A DNA stretch of 64,000 nt from Pseudeuparius sepicola (GCA_963920635.1 OY987301.1:58286560-58350559); one strand, 5' to 3'; counted from the stretch's first letter, positions 12,001 through 24,242 are shown. Numbers and translations: made by a program. Notes: generated from the letters alone by a model not told the origin.

Positions 12001-12829
12001 TGATTCAAAAATTTCCCATTCCATTTCGCAAAAACTGTATTCGCACACTGTTCTAAGAACTCATTTAAAGAGAAAGTAACACGGAAAGAACATTTCCTAT
12101 CGAAATTCACATAAAAACTAGAGTTACGAGAAAACAGTGAATCGACGTATAACCAGCGGAATTCAGCAAATACTCCGAAATTATCCGTGATTCAATAATT
12201 TCCCATCCTATTTCGCAAAAACTGTGTTCACCCACTGTTCTAAGGACTCATTTAAAGAGAAATACCCAGAAAGTAACACGGAAAGAACATTTCGTATCGA
12301 AATTCACATAAAAACTAAAGTTACGAGAAAACAGAGAATCGACGAAGAACAAGCGGAATTCAGTAAATACTCCGAAATTTTCCCTGATTCAATAATTTCC
12401 CATTCAATTTCGCAAAAACTGTGTTCGCACACTGTTCTGCTACTAAAATTAAGAGAAATACACGGAAAGTAAAACGAAAAGAACATTTCCTATCGAAATT
12501 CACATAAAAACTAAAGTTACGAGCAAACAGAGAATCGACGTAGAACCAGCAAATACTCTTTTGCTAAATTGGATGGGAAATTATTGAATCAGGGATAATT
12601 TCGAAGTATTTGCTGAATTCCGCTGGTTCTACGTCTATTCTCTGTTTTCTCGTAACTTTAGTTTTTATGTGAATTTCGATAGGAAATGTTCTTTTCGTGT
12701 TACATTCCGTGTATTCTCTTAATTTTAGTAGTAGAACAATGTGTGAAAACAGTTTTTGCGAAATTGGTGGGAAATTATTGAGTCACCGATAATTTCGGAG
12801 TATTTTCTGAATTCCGCTGGTTCTACATT

Positions 12830-12854
12830 GATTCTCTGCTTCTCGCAGAGAATC
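12830..12854. repeat. Perfect 10-bp stem/5-nt loop hairpin, 11 copies
   Basis: GATTCTCTGC, loop TTCTC, then GCAGAGAATC form a perfect inverted repeat. It arises where a plus-strand monomer flips for about 15 bp in the middle of TCTCTGTTTTCTCG and then resumes plus orientation at GTTCTTTCCG, skipping the usual middle section. Other copies start at 15,242, 19,513, 21,267, 30,066, 31,820, 40,619, 43,396, 52,201, 60,371 and 61,176. It appears in two contexts within each full unit, so it is a stable diagnostic element of the array. Confidence 0.9.
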
Positions 12855-13286
12855 GTTCTTTCCGTGTTACTTTCCGGGTATTTCTCTTTAAATGAGTCCT
12901 TAGAACAGTGTGCGAACACAGTTTTTGCGAAATTGAAACGGAAATTATAGAAACAGGGATAATTTCGGTGTATTTGCTAAATTCCGCTGGATATACGTCG
13001 ATTCACTGTTTTCTCGTAATTTTAGTTTTTATGTGAATTTCGATGGGAAATGTTCTTTTCTTGTTACTTTCTGTGTATTTCTCTTAAAATGAGCCTTAGA
13101 ACAGTGTGTGAAAATAGTTAATTTGAAATTGGATGGGATATTATGGAATCAGGGACAATTTCGAAGTATTTTCTAATTTCCGATGGTTCTACGTCGATTC
13201 TCTGTTTTCTCGTAACTTTAGTTTTTTTGTGAATTTCGATAGGAAATGTTCCTTTCGTATTACATTCCGTCTATATCTCTTAAAAT

Positions 13287-13313
13287 CAGTCTAAGGACTG
13301 TTCTAAGGAACAG
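13287..13313. repeat. Two overlapping TAAG-loop hairpins (micro-inversion)
   Basis: CAGTC-TAAG-GACTG (13,287-13,300) and CTGTTC-TAAG-GAACAG (13,298-13,313) are two perfect short hairpins that overlap and share the same loop sequence. Ordinary monomers have only one pass through CAGTCCTTAGAACAGTG here. The extra sequence looks like a small inverted duplication of that tract. Copies lie at about 15,699, 19,970, 30,523, 41,076 and 52,658. Confidence 0.8.
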
Positions 13314-14627
13314 TGTGTGAAAACAGTTTTTGCGAATTTGATTGGGAAATTATTGAATCAGGGATAACTTCGGACCATTTGCTGAATTCCCCTGGTTCTA
13401 CATCGATTCTCTGTTTTCTCGTACCTTTAGTTTTTATGTGATTTCGATAGGAGATATTTTTTTCTTGTTACTTTCCGTGTATTTCTCTTAACCTTTGTAG
13501 TAGAACAGTAGAAATTCATAAAAACTAAAGTTACGAGAAAACCGTGAATCGACATATAACCAGCGGAATTTACTCCGAAATTATACCTGATTCAACAATT
13601 TCCCATTCAATTTCGCAAAAACTGTGTTCACACACTGTTCTAATGACTCATTTAAAGAGAAAGTAACACGGAAAGAACATTTCCTATCGAAATTCACATA
13701 AAAACTAAAGTTACCAGAAAACAGTGTATCGACGTATAACCAGAGGAATTCAGAAAATACTCCGAAATTATCGGTGATTCAATAATTTCCCACCAATTTC
13801 GCAAAAACTGTTTTCACACACTGTTCTACTACTAAAATTAAGAGAAATACACGGAAAGTAACACGAAAAGAACATTTCCTATCGAAATTCACATAAAAAC
13901 TAAAGTTACGAGAAAACAGAGAATAGACGTAGAACCAGCGGAATTCAGCAAATACTTCGAAATTATCCCTGATTCAATAATTTCCCATCCAATTTAGCAA
14001 AAGAATATTTCCGCTGGTTCTACGTCGATTCTCTGTTTGCTCGTAACTTTAGTTTTTATGTGAATTTCGATAGAAAATGTTCCTTTCGTGTTACTTTCTG
14101 GGTATTTCTCTTAAGTTTAGTAGTAGAACAGTGTGCGAACACAGTTTTTGCGAAATTGAATGGGAAATTATTGAATCAGAGATAACTTCGGAGCATTTTC
14201 TGAATTCCGCTGGTTGTACATCGATTCTCTGTTTTCTCGTACCTTTAGTTTATATGTGATTTCGATAGGAAATATTCTTTTCGTGTTACTTTCCGTGTAT
14301 TTCTCTTAACCTTTGTAGTACAACAGTAGAAATTCATAAAAACTAAAGTTACGAGAAAACAGTGAATCGACGTATAACCAGCGGAATTTAGCAAATATTC
14401 CGAAATTATACCTGATTCAACAATTTCCTATTCAATTTCTCAAAAACTGTGTTCACACACTGTTCTAAGGACTCATTTAAAGAGAAAGTAACACGGAATG
14501 AACATTTCCTATCGAAATTCACATAAAAAGTAAAGTTACGAGAAAACAGTGAATCGACGTATAACCAGCGGAATTCAGCAAATACTCCGAAATTATCCGT
14601 GATTCAATAATTTCCAATCCAATTTCG

Positions 14628-17038
14628 CAAAAACTGTGTTCACCCACTGTTCTAAGGACTCATTTAAAGAGAAATACCCAGAAAGTAACACGGAAAGAAC
14701 ATTTCGTATCGAAATTCACATAAAAACTAAAGTTACGAGAAAACAGAGAATCGACGAAGAACAAGCGGAATTCAGTAAATACTCCGAAATTTTCCCTGAT
14801 TCAATAATTTCCCATTCAATTTCGCAAAAACTGTGTTCGCACACTGTTCTGCTACTAAAATTAAGAGAAATACACGGAAAGTAAAACGAAAAGAACATTT
14901 CCTATCGAAATTCACATAAAAACTAAAGTTACGAGCAAACAGAGAATCGACGTAGAACCAGCAAATACTCTTTTGCTAAATTGGATGGGAAATTATTGAA
15001 TCAGGGATAATTTCGAAGTATTTGCTGAATTCCGCTGGTTCTACGTCTATTCTCTGTTTTCTCGTAACTTTAGTTTTTATGTGAATTTCGATAGGAAATG
15101 TTCTTTTCGTGTTACATTCCGTGTATTCTCTTAATTTTAGTAGTAGAACAATGTGTGAAAACAGTTTTTGCGAAATTGGTGGGAAATTATTGAGTCACCG
15201 TTAATTTCGGAGTATTTTCTGAATTCCGCTGGTTCTACATTGATTCTCTGCTTCTCGCAGAGAATCGTTCTTTCCGTGTTACTTTCCGGGTATTTCTCTT
15301 TAAATGAGTCCTTAGAACAGTGTGCGAACACAGTTTTTGCGAAATTGAAACGGAAATTATAGAAACAGGGATAATTTCGGTGTATTTGCTAAATTCCGCT
15401 GGATATACGTCGATTCACTGTTTTCTCGTAATTTTAGTTTTTATGTGAATTTCGATGGGAAATGTTCTTTTCTTGTTACTTTCTGTGTATTTCTCTTAAA
15501 ATGAGCCTTAGAACAGTGTGTGAAAATAGTTAATTTGAAATTGGATGGGATATTATGGAATCAGGGACAATTTCGAAGTATTTTCTAATTTCCGATGGTT
15601 CTACGTCGATTCTCTGTTTTCTCGTAACTTTAGTTTTTTTGTGAATTTCGATAGGAAATGTTCCTTTCGTATTACATTCCGTCTATATCTCTTAAAATCA
15701 GTCTAAGGACTGTTCTAAGGAACAGTGTGTGAAAACAGTTATGCGAATTTGATTGGGAAATTATTGAATCAGGGATAACTTCGGAGCATTTGCTGAATTC
15801 CCCTGGTTCTACATCGATTCTCTGTTTTCTCGTACCTTTAGTTTTTATGTGATTTCGATAGGAGATATTTTTTTCTTGTTACTTTCCGTGTATTTCTCTT
15901 AACCTTTGTAGTAGAACAGTAGAAATTCATAAAAACTAAAGTTACGAGAAAACCGTGAATCGACATATAACCAGCGGAATTTACTCCGAAATTATACCTG
16001 ATTCAACAATTTCCCATTCAATTTCGCAAAAACTGTGTTCACACACTGTTCTAATGACTCATTTAAAGAGAAAGTAACACGGAAAGAACATTTCCTATCG
16101 AAATTCACATAAAAACTAAAGTTACCAGAAAACAGTGTATCGACGTATAACCAGAGGAATTCAGAAAATACTCCGAAATTATCGGTGATTCAATAATTTC
16201 CCACCAATTTCGCAAAAACTGTTTTCACACACTGTTCTACTACTAAAATTAAGAGAAATACACGGAAAGTAACACGAAAAGAACATTTCCTATCGAAATT
16301 CACATAAAAACTAAAGTTACGAGAAAACAGAGAATAGACGTAGAACCAGCGGAATTCAGCAAATACTTCGAAATTATCCCTGATTCAATAATTTCCCATC
16401 CAATTTAGCAAAAGAATATTTCCGCTGGTTCTACGTCGATTCTCTGTTTGCTCGTAACTTTAGTTTTTATGTGAATTTCGATAGAAAATGTTCCTTTCGT
16501 GTTACTTTCTGGGTATTTCTCTTAAGTTTAGTAGTAGAACAGTGTGCGAACACAGTTTTTGCGAAATTGAATGGGAAATTATTGAATCAGAGATAACTTC
16601 GGAGCATTTTCTGAATTCCGCTGGTTGTACATCGATTCTCTGTTTTCTCGTACCTTTAGTTTATATGTGATTTCGATAGGAAATATTCTTTTCGTGTTAC
16701 TTTCCGTGTATTTCTCTTAACCTTTGTAGTACAACAGTAGAAATTCATAAAAACTAAAGTTACGAGAAAACAGTGAATCGACGTATAACCAGCGGAATTT
16801 AGCAAATATTCCGAAATTATACCTGATTCAACAATTTCCTATTCAATTTCTCAAAAACTGTGTTCACACACTGTTCTAAGGACTCATTTAAAGAGAAAGT
16901 AACACGGAATGAACATTTCCTATCGAAATTCACATAAAAAGTAAAGTTACGAGAAAACAGTGAATCGACGTATAACCAGCGGAATTCAGCAAATACTCCG
17001 AAATTATCCGTGATTCAATAATTTCCAATCCAATTTCG
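14628..17038. repeat. 2.41 kb internal tandem duplication, copy 2
   Basis: This copy is nearly identical to 12,216-14,627. Differences noticed are GTTAATTT for GATAATTT near 15,200, a changed T-run near 15,740 (CAGTTATGCG for CAGTTTTTGCG) and GGAGC for GGACC near 15,786. It ends in the shared tract CGCAAAAACTGTGTTCAC (17,036-17,053), where the sequence jumps back to the 10,353 phase. That 18-bp identity marks the likely recombination site. Confidence 0.87.
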
Positions 17039-20000
17039 CAAAAACTGTGTTCACACACTGTTCTAAGGACTCATTTAAAGAGAAATACCCAGAAAGTAAC
17101 ACGAAAAGAACATTTCCTATCGAAATTCACATAAAAACTAAAGTTACGCGCAAACAGTGAATCGACGCAGAACCAGCGGAATTAAGCAAATACTCTTTTG
17201 CTAAATTGGATGGGAAATTATTGAATCACCGATAATTTGGAGTATTTTCTTAATTCCACTGGTTCTACGTCGATTCTCTGCTTTCTCGTAACTTTAGTTT
17301 TTTTGTGAATTTCGAGAGGAAATGTTCCTTTCGTATTACATTCCGTGTATATCTCTTAAAATCAGTCCTTAGAACAGTGTGTGAAAACAGGTTTTGCGAA
17401 ATGGATTGGGAAATTATTGAATCAGGGATAACTTCGGAGCATTTGCTGAATTCCGCTGGTTCTACATCAATTCTCTGTTTCTCGTACCTTTAGTTTTTAT
17501 GTGATTTCGATAGGAAACATTCTTTTCGTGTTACTTTCCGTGTATTTATCTTAACCTTTGTAGTAGAACAGTAGAAATGGGAAATGGGAAATTATTGAAT
17601 CACGGATAATTTCGGAGTATTTGCTGAATTCCTCTGGTTATACGTCGATTCACTGTTTTCTCGTAACTTTAGTTTTTATGTGAATTTCGATAGGAAATGT
17701 GTTAGTTTCCGGGTAATTCTTTTTAAATGAGTCCTTAGAACAGTGTGCGAACACAGTTTTTGCGAAATTGAATGGGAAATTGTTGAAACAGGGATAATTG
17801 TGTATTTCTCTTAAAATGGCCTTAGAACAGTGTGTGAAAATAGTTAATTTGAAATTGGATGATTATTGAATCAGGGACAATTTCGAAGTATTTGCTGAAT
17901 TCCGCTACGTCGATTCTCTGTTTTCTCTAGTTTTTTTGTGAATTTCGATAGGAAATGTTCCTTTCGTATTACATTCCGTATATATCTCTTAAAATTAGTC
18001 CTTAGAACAGTGTGTGAAAACAGTTTTTGCGAAATTGATTGTGAAATTATTGTATCAGGGATAACTTCGGAGCATTTGCTGAATTCCGCTGGTTGTACAT
18101 CGATTCTCTGTTTTCTCGTACCTTTAGTTTATATGTGATTTCGATAGGAAATATTCTTTTCGTGTTACTTTCTGTGTATTTCTCTTAAAATGAGCCTTAG
18201 AACAGTGTGTGAAAATAGTTAATTTGAAATTGGATGGGAAATTATGGAATCAGGGACAATTTCGAAGTATTTTCTAATTTCCGATGGTTCTACGTCGATT
18301 CTCTGTTTTCTCGTAACTTTAGTTTTTTTGTGAATTTCGATAGGAAATGTTCCTTTCGTATTACATTCCGTCTATATCTCTTAAAATCAGTCCTTAGAAT
18401 AGTGTGTGAAAACAGTTTTTGCGAGATTGATTGGGAAATTATTGAATCAGGGATAACTTCGGAGCATTTGCTGAATTCCGCTGGTTCTACATCGATTCTC
18501 TGTTTTCTCGTACCTTTAGTTTTTATGTGATTTCGATAGGTGATATTCTTTTCTTGTTACTTTCCGTGTATTTCTCTTTACCTTTGTAGTACAACAGTAG
18601 AAATTCACAAAAACTAAAGTTACGAGAAAACAGTGAATCGACGTATAACCAGCGGAATTTAGCAAATACTCCAAAATTATCCCTGATTCAAAAATTTCCC
18701 ATTCCATTTCGCAAAAACTGTATTCGCACACTGTTCTAAGAACTCATTTAAAGAGAAAGTAACACGGAAAGAACATTTCCTATCGAAATTCACATAAAAA
18801 CTAGAGTTACGAGAAAACAGTGAATCGACGTATAACCAGCGGAATTCAGCAAATACTCCGAAATTATCCGTGATTCAATAATTTCCCATCCTATTTCGCA
18901 AAAACTGTGTTCACCCACTGTTCTAAGGACTCATTTAAAGAGAAATACCCAGAAAGTAACACGGAAAGAACATTTCGTATCGAAATTCACATAAAAACTA
19001 AAGTTACGAGAAAACAGAGAATCGACGAAGAACAAGCGGAATTCAGTAAATACTCCGAAATTTTCCCTGATTCAATAATTTCCCATTCAATTTCGCAAAA
19101 ACTGTGTTCGCACACTGTTCTGCTACTAAAATTAAGAGAAATACACGGAAAGTAAAACGAAAAGAACATTTCCTATCGAAATTCACATAAAAACTAAAGT
19201 TACGAGCAAACAGAGAATCGACGTAGAACCAGCAAATACTCTTTTGCTAAATTGGATGGGAAATTATTGAATCAGGGATAATTTCGAAGTATTTGCTGAA
19301 TTCCGCTGGTTCTACGTCTATTCTCTGTTTTCTCGTAACTTTAGTTTTTATGTGAATTTCGATAGGAAATGTTCTTTTCGTGTTACATTCCGTGTATTCT
19401 CTTAATTTTAGTAGTAGAACAATGTGTGAAAACAGTTTTTGCGAAATTGGTGGGAAATTATTGAGTCACCGATAATTTCGGAGTATTTTCTGAATTCCGC
19501 TGGTTCTACATTGATTCTCTGCTTCTCGCAGAGAATCGTTCTTTCCGTGTTACTTTCCGGGTATTTCTCTTTAAATGAGTCCTTAGAACAGTGTGCGAAC
19601 ACAGTTTTTGCGAAATTGAAACGGAAATTATAGAAACAGGGATAATTTCGGTGTATTTGCTAAATTCCGCTGGATATACGTCGATTCACTGTTTTCTCGT
19701 AATTTTAGTTTTTATGTGAATTTCGATGGGAAATGTTCTTTTCTTGTTACTTTCTGTGTATTTCTCTTAAAATGAGCCTTAGAACAGTGTGTGAAAATAG
19801 TTAATTTGAAATTGGATGGGATATTATGGAATCAGGGACAATTTCGAAGTATTTTCTAATTTCCGATGGTTCTACGTCGATTCTCTGTTTTCTCGTAACT
19901 TTAGTTTTTTTGTGAATTTCGATAGGAAATGTTCCTTTCGTATTACATTCCGTCTATATCTCTTAAAATCAGTCTAAGGACTGTTCTAAGGAACAGTGTG

Positions 20001-20787
20001 TGAAAACAGTTTTTGCGAATTTGATTGGGAAATTATTGAATCAGGGATAACTTCGGACCATTTGCTGAATTCCCCTGGTTCTACATCGATTCTCTGTTTT
20101 CTCGTACCTTTAGTTTTTATGTGATTTCGATAGGAGATATTTTTTTCTTGTTACTTTCCGTGTATTTCTCTTAACCTTTGTAGTAGAACAGTAGAAATTC
20201 ATAAAAACTAAAGTTACGAGAAAACCGTGAATCGACATATAACCAGCGGAATTTACTCCGAAATTATACCTGATTCAACAATTTCCCATTCAATTTCGCA
20301 AAAACTGTGTTCACACACTGTTCTAATGACTCATTTAAAGAGAAAGTAACACGGAAAGAACATTTCCTATCGAAATTCACATAAAAACTAAAGTTACCAG
20401 AAAACAGTGTATCGACGTATAACCAGAGGAATTCAGAAAATACTCCGAAATTATCGGTGATTCAATAATTTCCCACCAATTTCGCAAAAACTGTTTTCAC
20501 ACACTGTTCTACTACTAAAATTAAGAGAAATACACGGAAAGTAACACGAAAAGAACATTTCCTATCGAAATTCACATAAAAACTAAAGTTACGAGAAAAC
20601 AGAGAATAGACGTAGAACCAGCGGAATTCAGCAAATACTCTTTTGCTAAATTGGATGGGAAATTAAAGAACATTTCCAATCGAAATTAACATAAAAACTA
20701 AAGTTATGATAAAACAGAGAATCGACGTATAACAAGCGGAATTTAGCAAATACTCCGAAATTATCCCTGAATCAATAATTTCCCATT

Positions 20788-21008
20788 CAATTTCGCAAAA
20801 ACTGTGTTCGCACACTGTTCTACTACTAAAATTAACTAAAGTTACGAGAAAACAGAGAATAGACGTAGAACCAGCGGAATTCAGCAAATACTTCGAAATT
20901 ATCCCTGATTCAATAATTTCCCATCCAATTTAGCAAAGGAGTATTTTCTCGTAACTTTAGTTAATTTTAGTAGTAGAACAGTGTGCGAACACAGTTTTTG
21001 CGAAATTG
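20788..21008. repeat. Perfect 65-bp inverted repeat with 91-bp spacer
   Basis: The arms 20,788-20,852 and 20,944-21,008 are exact reverse complements. Each contains the dyad box plus an abnormal join, AAATTAACTAAAGTTACG or its complement. In that join about 50 bp of the monomer (the GGAAATG...CTTTCC section) is missing. The rare deletion on both arms shows they were made by inverted duplication of one event. Equivalent structures start at about 31,341, 42,917, 54,499 and 58,228. Confidence 0.88.
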
Positions 21009-22030
21009 GATGGGAAATTATTGAATCAGGGATAATTTCGAAGTATTTGCTGAATTCCGCTGGTTCTACGTCTATTCTCTGTTTTCTCGTAACTTTAGTT
21101 TTTATGTGAATTTCGATAGGAAATGTTCTTTTCGTGTTACTTTCCGTGTATTCTCTTAATTTTAGTAGTAGAACAATGTGTGAAAACAGTTTTTGCGAAA
21201 TTGGTGGGAAATTATTGAGTCACCGATAATTTCGGAGTATTTTCTGAATTCCGCTGGTTCTACATTGATTCTCTGCTTCTCGCAGAGAATCGTTCTTTCC
21301 GTGTTACTTTCCGGGTATTTCTCTTTAAATGAGTCCTTAGAACAGTGTGCGAACACAGTTTTTGCGAAATTGAAACGGAAATTATAGAAACAGGGATAAT
21401 TTCGGTGTATTTGCTAAATTCCGCTGGATATACGTCGATTCACTGTCTTCTCGAAACTTTAGTTTTTATGAATTTCTACTGTTGTACTACAAAGGTTAAG
21501 AGAAATACACGGAAAGTAACACGAAAAGAATATTTCTTATCGAAATCACATAAAAAGTAAAGTTACGAGAAAACAGTGAATCGACGTATAACAAGCAATT
21601 TAGCAAATACGCCGAAATTATCCGTGATTCAATAATTTCCCATCCAATTTCGCAAAAACTGTGTTTACACACTGTTCTACTACTAAAATTAAGAGAAATA
21701 CACACAAAGTAAAACGAAAAGAACATTTCCTATCGAAATTCACATAAAAACTAAAGTTACGAGCAAACAGAGAATCGACGTAGAACCAGCGGAATTCAGC
21801 AAATACTCTTTTGCTAAATTGGATGGGAAATTATTGAATCAGGGATAATTTCGAAATATTTGCTGAATTCCGCTGGTTCTACGTCTATTCTCTGTTTTCT
21901 CGTAATTTTAGTTTTTATGTGAATTTCGATAGGAAATGATCTTTTCTTGTTACTTTCTGTGTATTTCTCTTAAAATGGCTTTAGAACAGTGTGTGAAAAT
22001 AGTTACTTTGAAATTGGATGATTATTGAAT

Positions 22031-22044
22031 GGATTGGATTGGAT
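22031..22044 (+). repeat. Short GGATT pentamer run
   Basis: GGATTGGATTGGAT lies in a local duplication of about 25 bp of the ATTGGATGATTATTGAAT tract. Related monomers, for example near 11,171, have only one pass. It recurs at about 32,584, 44,160 and 61,940, and inverted at 4,263 and 6,183. It marks the same lineage of monomers in both domains of the array. Confidence 0.8.
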
Positions 22045-22635
22045 GATTATTGAATCAGGGACAATTTCGAAGTATTTGCTGAATTCCGCTACGTCGATTC
22101 TCTGTTTTCTCTAGTTTTTTTGTGAATTTCGATAGGAAATGTTCCTTTCGGATTACATTCCGTATATATCTCTTAAAATTAGTCCTTAGAACAGTGTGTG
22201 AAAACAGTTTTTGCTAAATTGATTGTGAAATTGTTGAATCAGGGATAACTTCGGAGCATTTGCTGAATTCCGCTGGTTGTACATCGATTCTCTGTTTTCT
22301 CGTACCTTTAGTTTTTATGTGATAGGAAATATTCTTTTCGTGTTACTTTCCGTGTATTTTTCTTAACCTTTGTAGTACAACAGTAGAAATTCATAAAAAC
22401 TAAAGTTACGAGAAGACAGTGAATCGACGTATAACCAGCGGAATTTAGCAAATACTCCGAAATTATCCCTGATTCAAAAATTTCCCATTCCATTTCGCAA
22501 AAACTGTGTTCGCACACTATTCTAACGACTCATTTTAAGAGAAATACACGAAAGTAACACGTAAAGAACATTTCCTATAGAAATTCACTAAAAACTAAAG
22601 TTACGAGAAAACAGTGAATCGACGTATAACCAGCG

Positions 22636-22831
22636 GAATTCAGCAAATACTCCGAAATTATCCGTGATTCAATAATTTCCCATCCAATTTCGCAAAAACT
22701 GTGTTCACACACTGTTCTACTACTAAAATTAAGAGAAATACACGGAAAGTAACACGAAAAGAACATTTCCTATCGAAATTCACATAAAAACTAAAGTTAC
22801 GAGAAAACAGAGAATAGACGTAGAACCAGCG
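22636..22831 (-). repeat. Representative minus-strand monomer, 196 bp
   Basis: This monomer is the same family in the opposite orientation, again 196 bp from one GAATTC to the next (22,636 to 22,832). It reads as the reverse complement of the plus-strand copy: GGAATTCAGCAAATAC, AATTTCGCAAAAACTGTG, the inverted dyad box, AAATTAAGAGAAATAC and CATTTCCTATCGAAATTC. It lies in a long minus-strand run from about 22,385 to 23,446, which shows that both orientations form proper head-to-tail tandem runs and are not just isolated flips. Confidence 0.92.
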
Positions 22832-24224
22832 GAATTCAGCAAATACTTCGAAATTATCCCTGATTCAAAAATTTCCCATCCAATTTCGCAAAAACTGTGT
22901 TCGCACACTGTTCTAGTATTAAAATTAAGAGAAATACACGGAAAGTAAAACGAAAAGAACATATCCTATCGAAATTCACACAAAAACTTAAGTTACGAGA
23001 AAACAGTGAATCGACGTATAACCAGCGGAATTTAGCATATACTCCGAAATTATCCCTGATTCGACAATTTCCCATTCAATTTCGCAAAAACTGTGTTCGC
23101 ACATTGTTCTAAGGATTCATTTAAAGAGAAATACCCAGAGAGTAACACGGAAAGAACATTTTAAGACAAAAACATGAATCGACGTATAACCAGAGGAATT
23201 CAGAAAATACTCCGACATTATCCGTGTTTCGATAATTTCCCATCCAATTTCGCAAAAACTGTTTTCACACACTGTTCTAAGGACTCATTTTAAGAGATAT
23301 ACAGAGAAAGTAACACGAAAAGAACATTTCCTATCGAAATTCACATAAAAACTAAAGTTACGAGAAAACAGAGAATAGACGTGCGGAATTCAGCAGATAC
23401 TTCGAAATTATCCCTGATTCAATAATTACCCATCCAATTTAGCAAAAGAGTATTTGCTGAATTCCGCTGGTTCTACGTCGATTCTCTGTTTGCTCGTAAC
23501 TTTAGTTTTTATATGAATTTCGATAGGAATTGTTCTTTTCGTGTTACTTTCTGGGTAACTGAGTCCTTAGAACAATATGTGAACACAGTTTTTGCGAAAT
23601 TGGATGGGAAATTATTGAATCACGGATAATTTCGGAGTATTTGCTGAATTCCGCTGGTTCTTCGTCGATTCTCTGTTTTCTCGTAACTTTAGTTTTTAGT
23701 GAATTTCGATAGGAAATGTTCTTTACGTGTTACTTTCGTGTATTTCTCTTAAAATGAGTCCTTAGAACAGTGTGCGAACACAGTTTTTGCGAAATGGAAC
23801 GGGAATTTTTTTAATCAGGGATTATTTGCTAAATTCCGCTATTTATACATCGATTCACTGTTTTCTCGTAACTTTAGTTTTTATGAATTTCTACTGTTCT
23901 ACTACAAAGGTTAAGAGAAATACACGGAAAGTAAAATTTCCCATTCCATTTCGCAAAAACTTTGTTCACTTTCACTTTGTTCTTTCCGTGTTACTCTCTG
24001 GGTATTTCTCTTTAAATGAATCCTTAGAACAATGTGCGAACACAGTTTTTGCGAAATTGAATGGGAAATTGTCGAATCAGGGATAATTTCGGAGTATATG
24101 CTAAATTCCGCTGGTTCTACATCGATTCTCTGTTTTCTCGTAACTTTAGTTTTCATGTGAATTTCGATAGGAAATGTTCTTTTCGTGTTACTTTCCGTGT
24201 ATTTCTCTTAATTTTAGTAGTAGA

Positions 24225-24242
24225 ACAGTGTGCGAACACAGT
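24225..24242 (+). other. 18-bp dyad-symmetric box inside the monomer
   Basis: The sequence ACAGTGTGCGAACACAGT fits the symmetric pattern ACnGTGTnCGnACACnGT, in which 14 of 18 positions pair around a central CG. It sits once per monomer, just before the TTTTTGCGAAATT landmark, and recurs across the window in both orientations (another clean copy is at 550-567). Common variants change the central CG to TG, or AACACAG to AAAACAG. Such symmetry is typical of binding sites for dimeric DNA-binding proteins, but no binder is known and the motif may only be a by-product of the monomer's ancestry. Confidence 0.7.

Larger units (their letters stand above)
12216..14627. repeat. 2.41 kb internal tandem duplication, copy 1
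   Basis: The block repeats immediately at an offset of 2,412 bp, which falls to 2,411 after a one-base difference near 15,740. It spans about twelve monomers with several strand switches, including the 10-bp-stem hairpin at 12,830-12,854. Copy 1 has GGACC near 13,374 where copy 2 has GGAGC, a variant that is useful for tracing the later units. Confidence 0.88.
6881..17044. repeat. Higher-order unit A (rearranged copy)
   Basis: From about 6,880 this unit aligns with 24,106 onward at an offset of 17,226, which becomes 17,236 after a 10 bp deletion near 7,400, up to about 13,954. Orientation runs are approximately plus 6,848-7,361, minus to 7,430, plus to 8,145, minus to 8,412, plus to 8,470, minus to 8,910, plus to 9,055, minus 9,090-10,158, plus to 10,288, minus to 10,513, plus to 11,911, minus to 12,553, plus to 13,504, minus to 14,009 and plus to 14,325. 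A 2.41 kb part is then tandemly duplicated, and near 17,045 the sequence returns to the phase of 10,362 (offset 6,683). Confidence 0.85.

Noticed and set aside
12830..12854. Rho-independent terminator or bacterial regulatory hairpin
   Set aside because: The hairpin is not followed by a U-tract and no gene is nearby. The context is eukaryotic-type satellite. The stem is explained by a local strand flip of the monomer.
22031..22044. Independent GGATT microsatellite
   Set aside because: The run is short and lies in a roughly 25 bp duplication of normal monomer sequence, so it is a local duplication of the monomer, not a separate repeat family.
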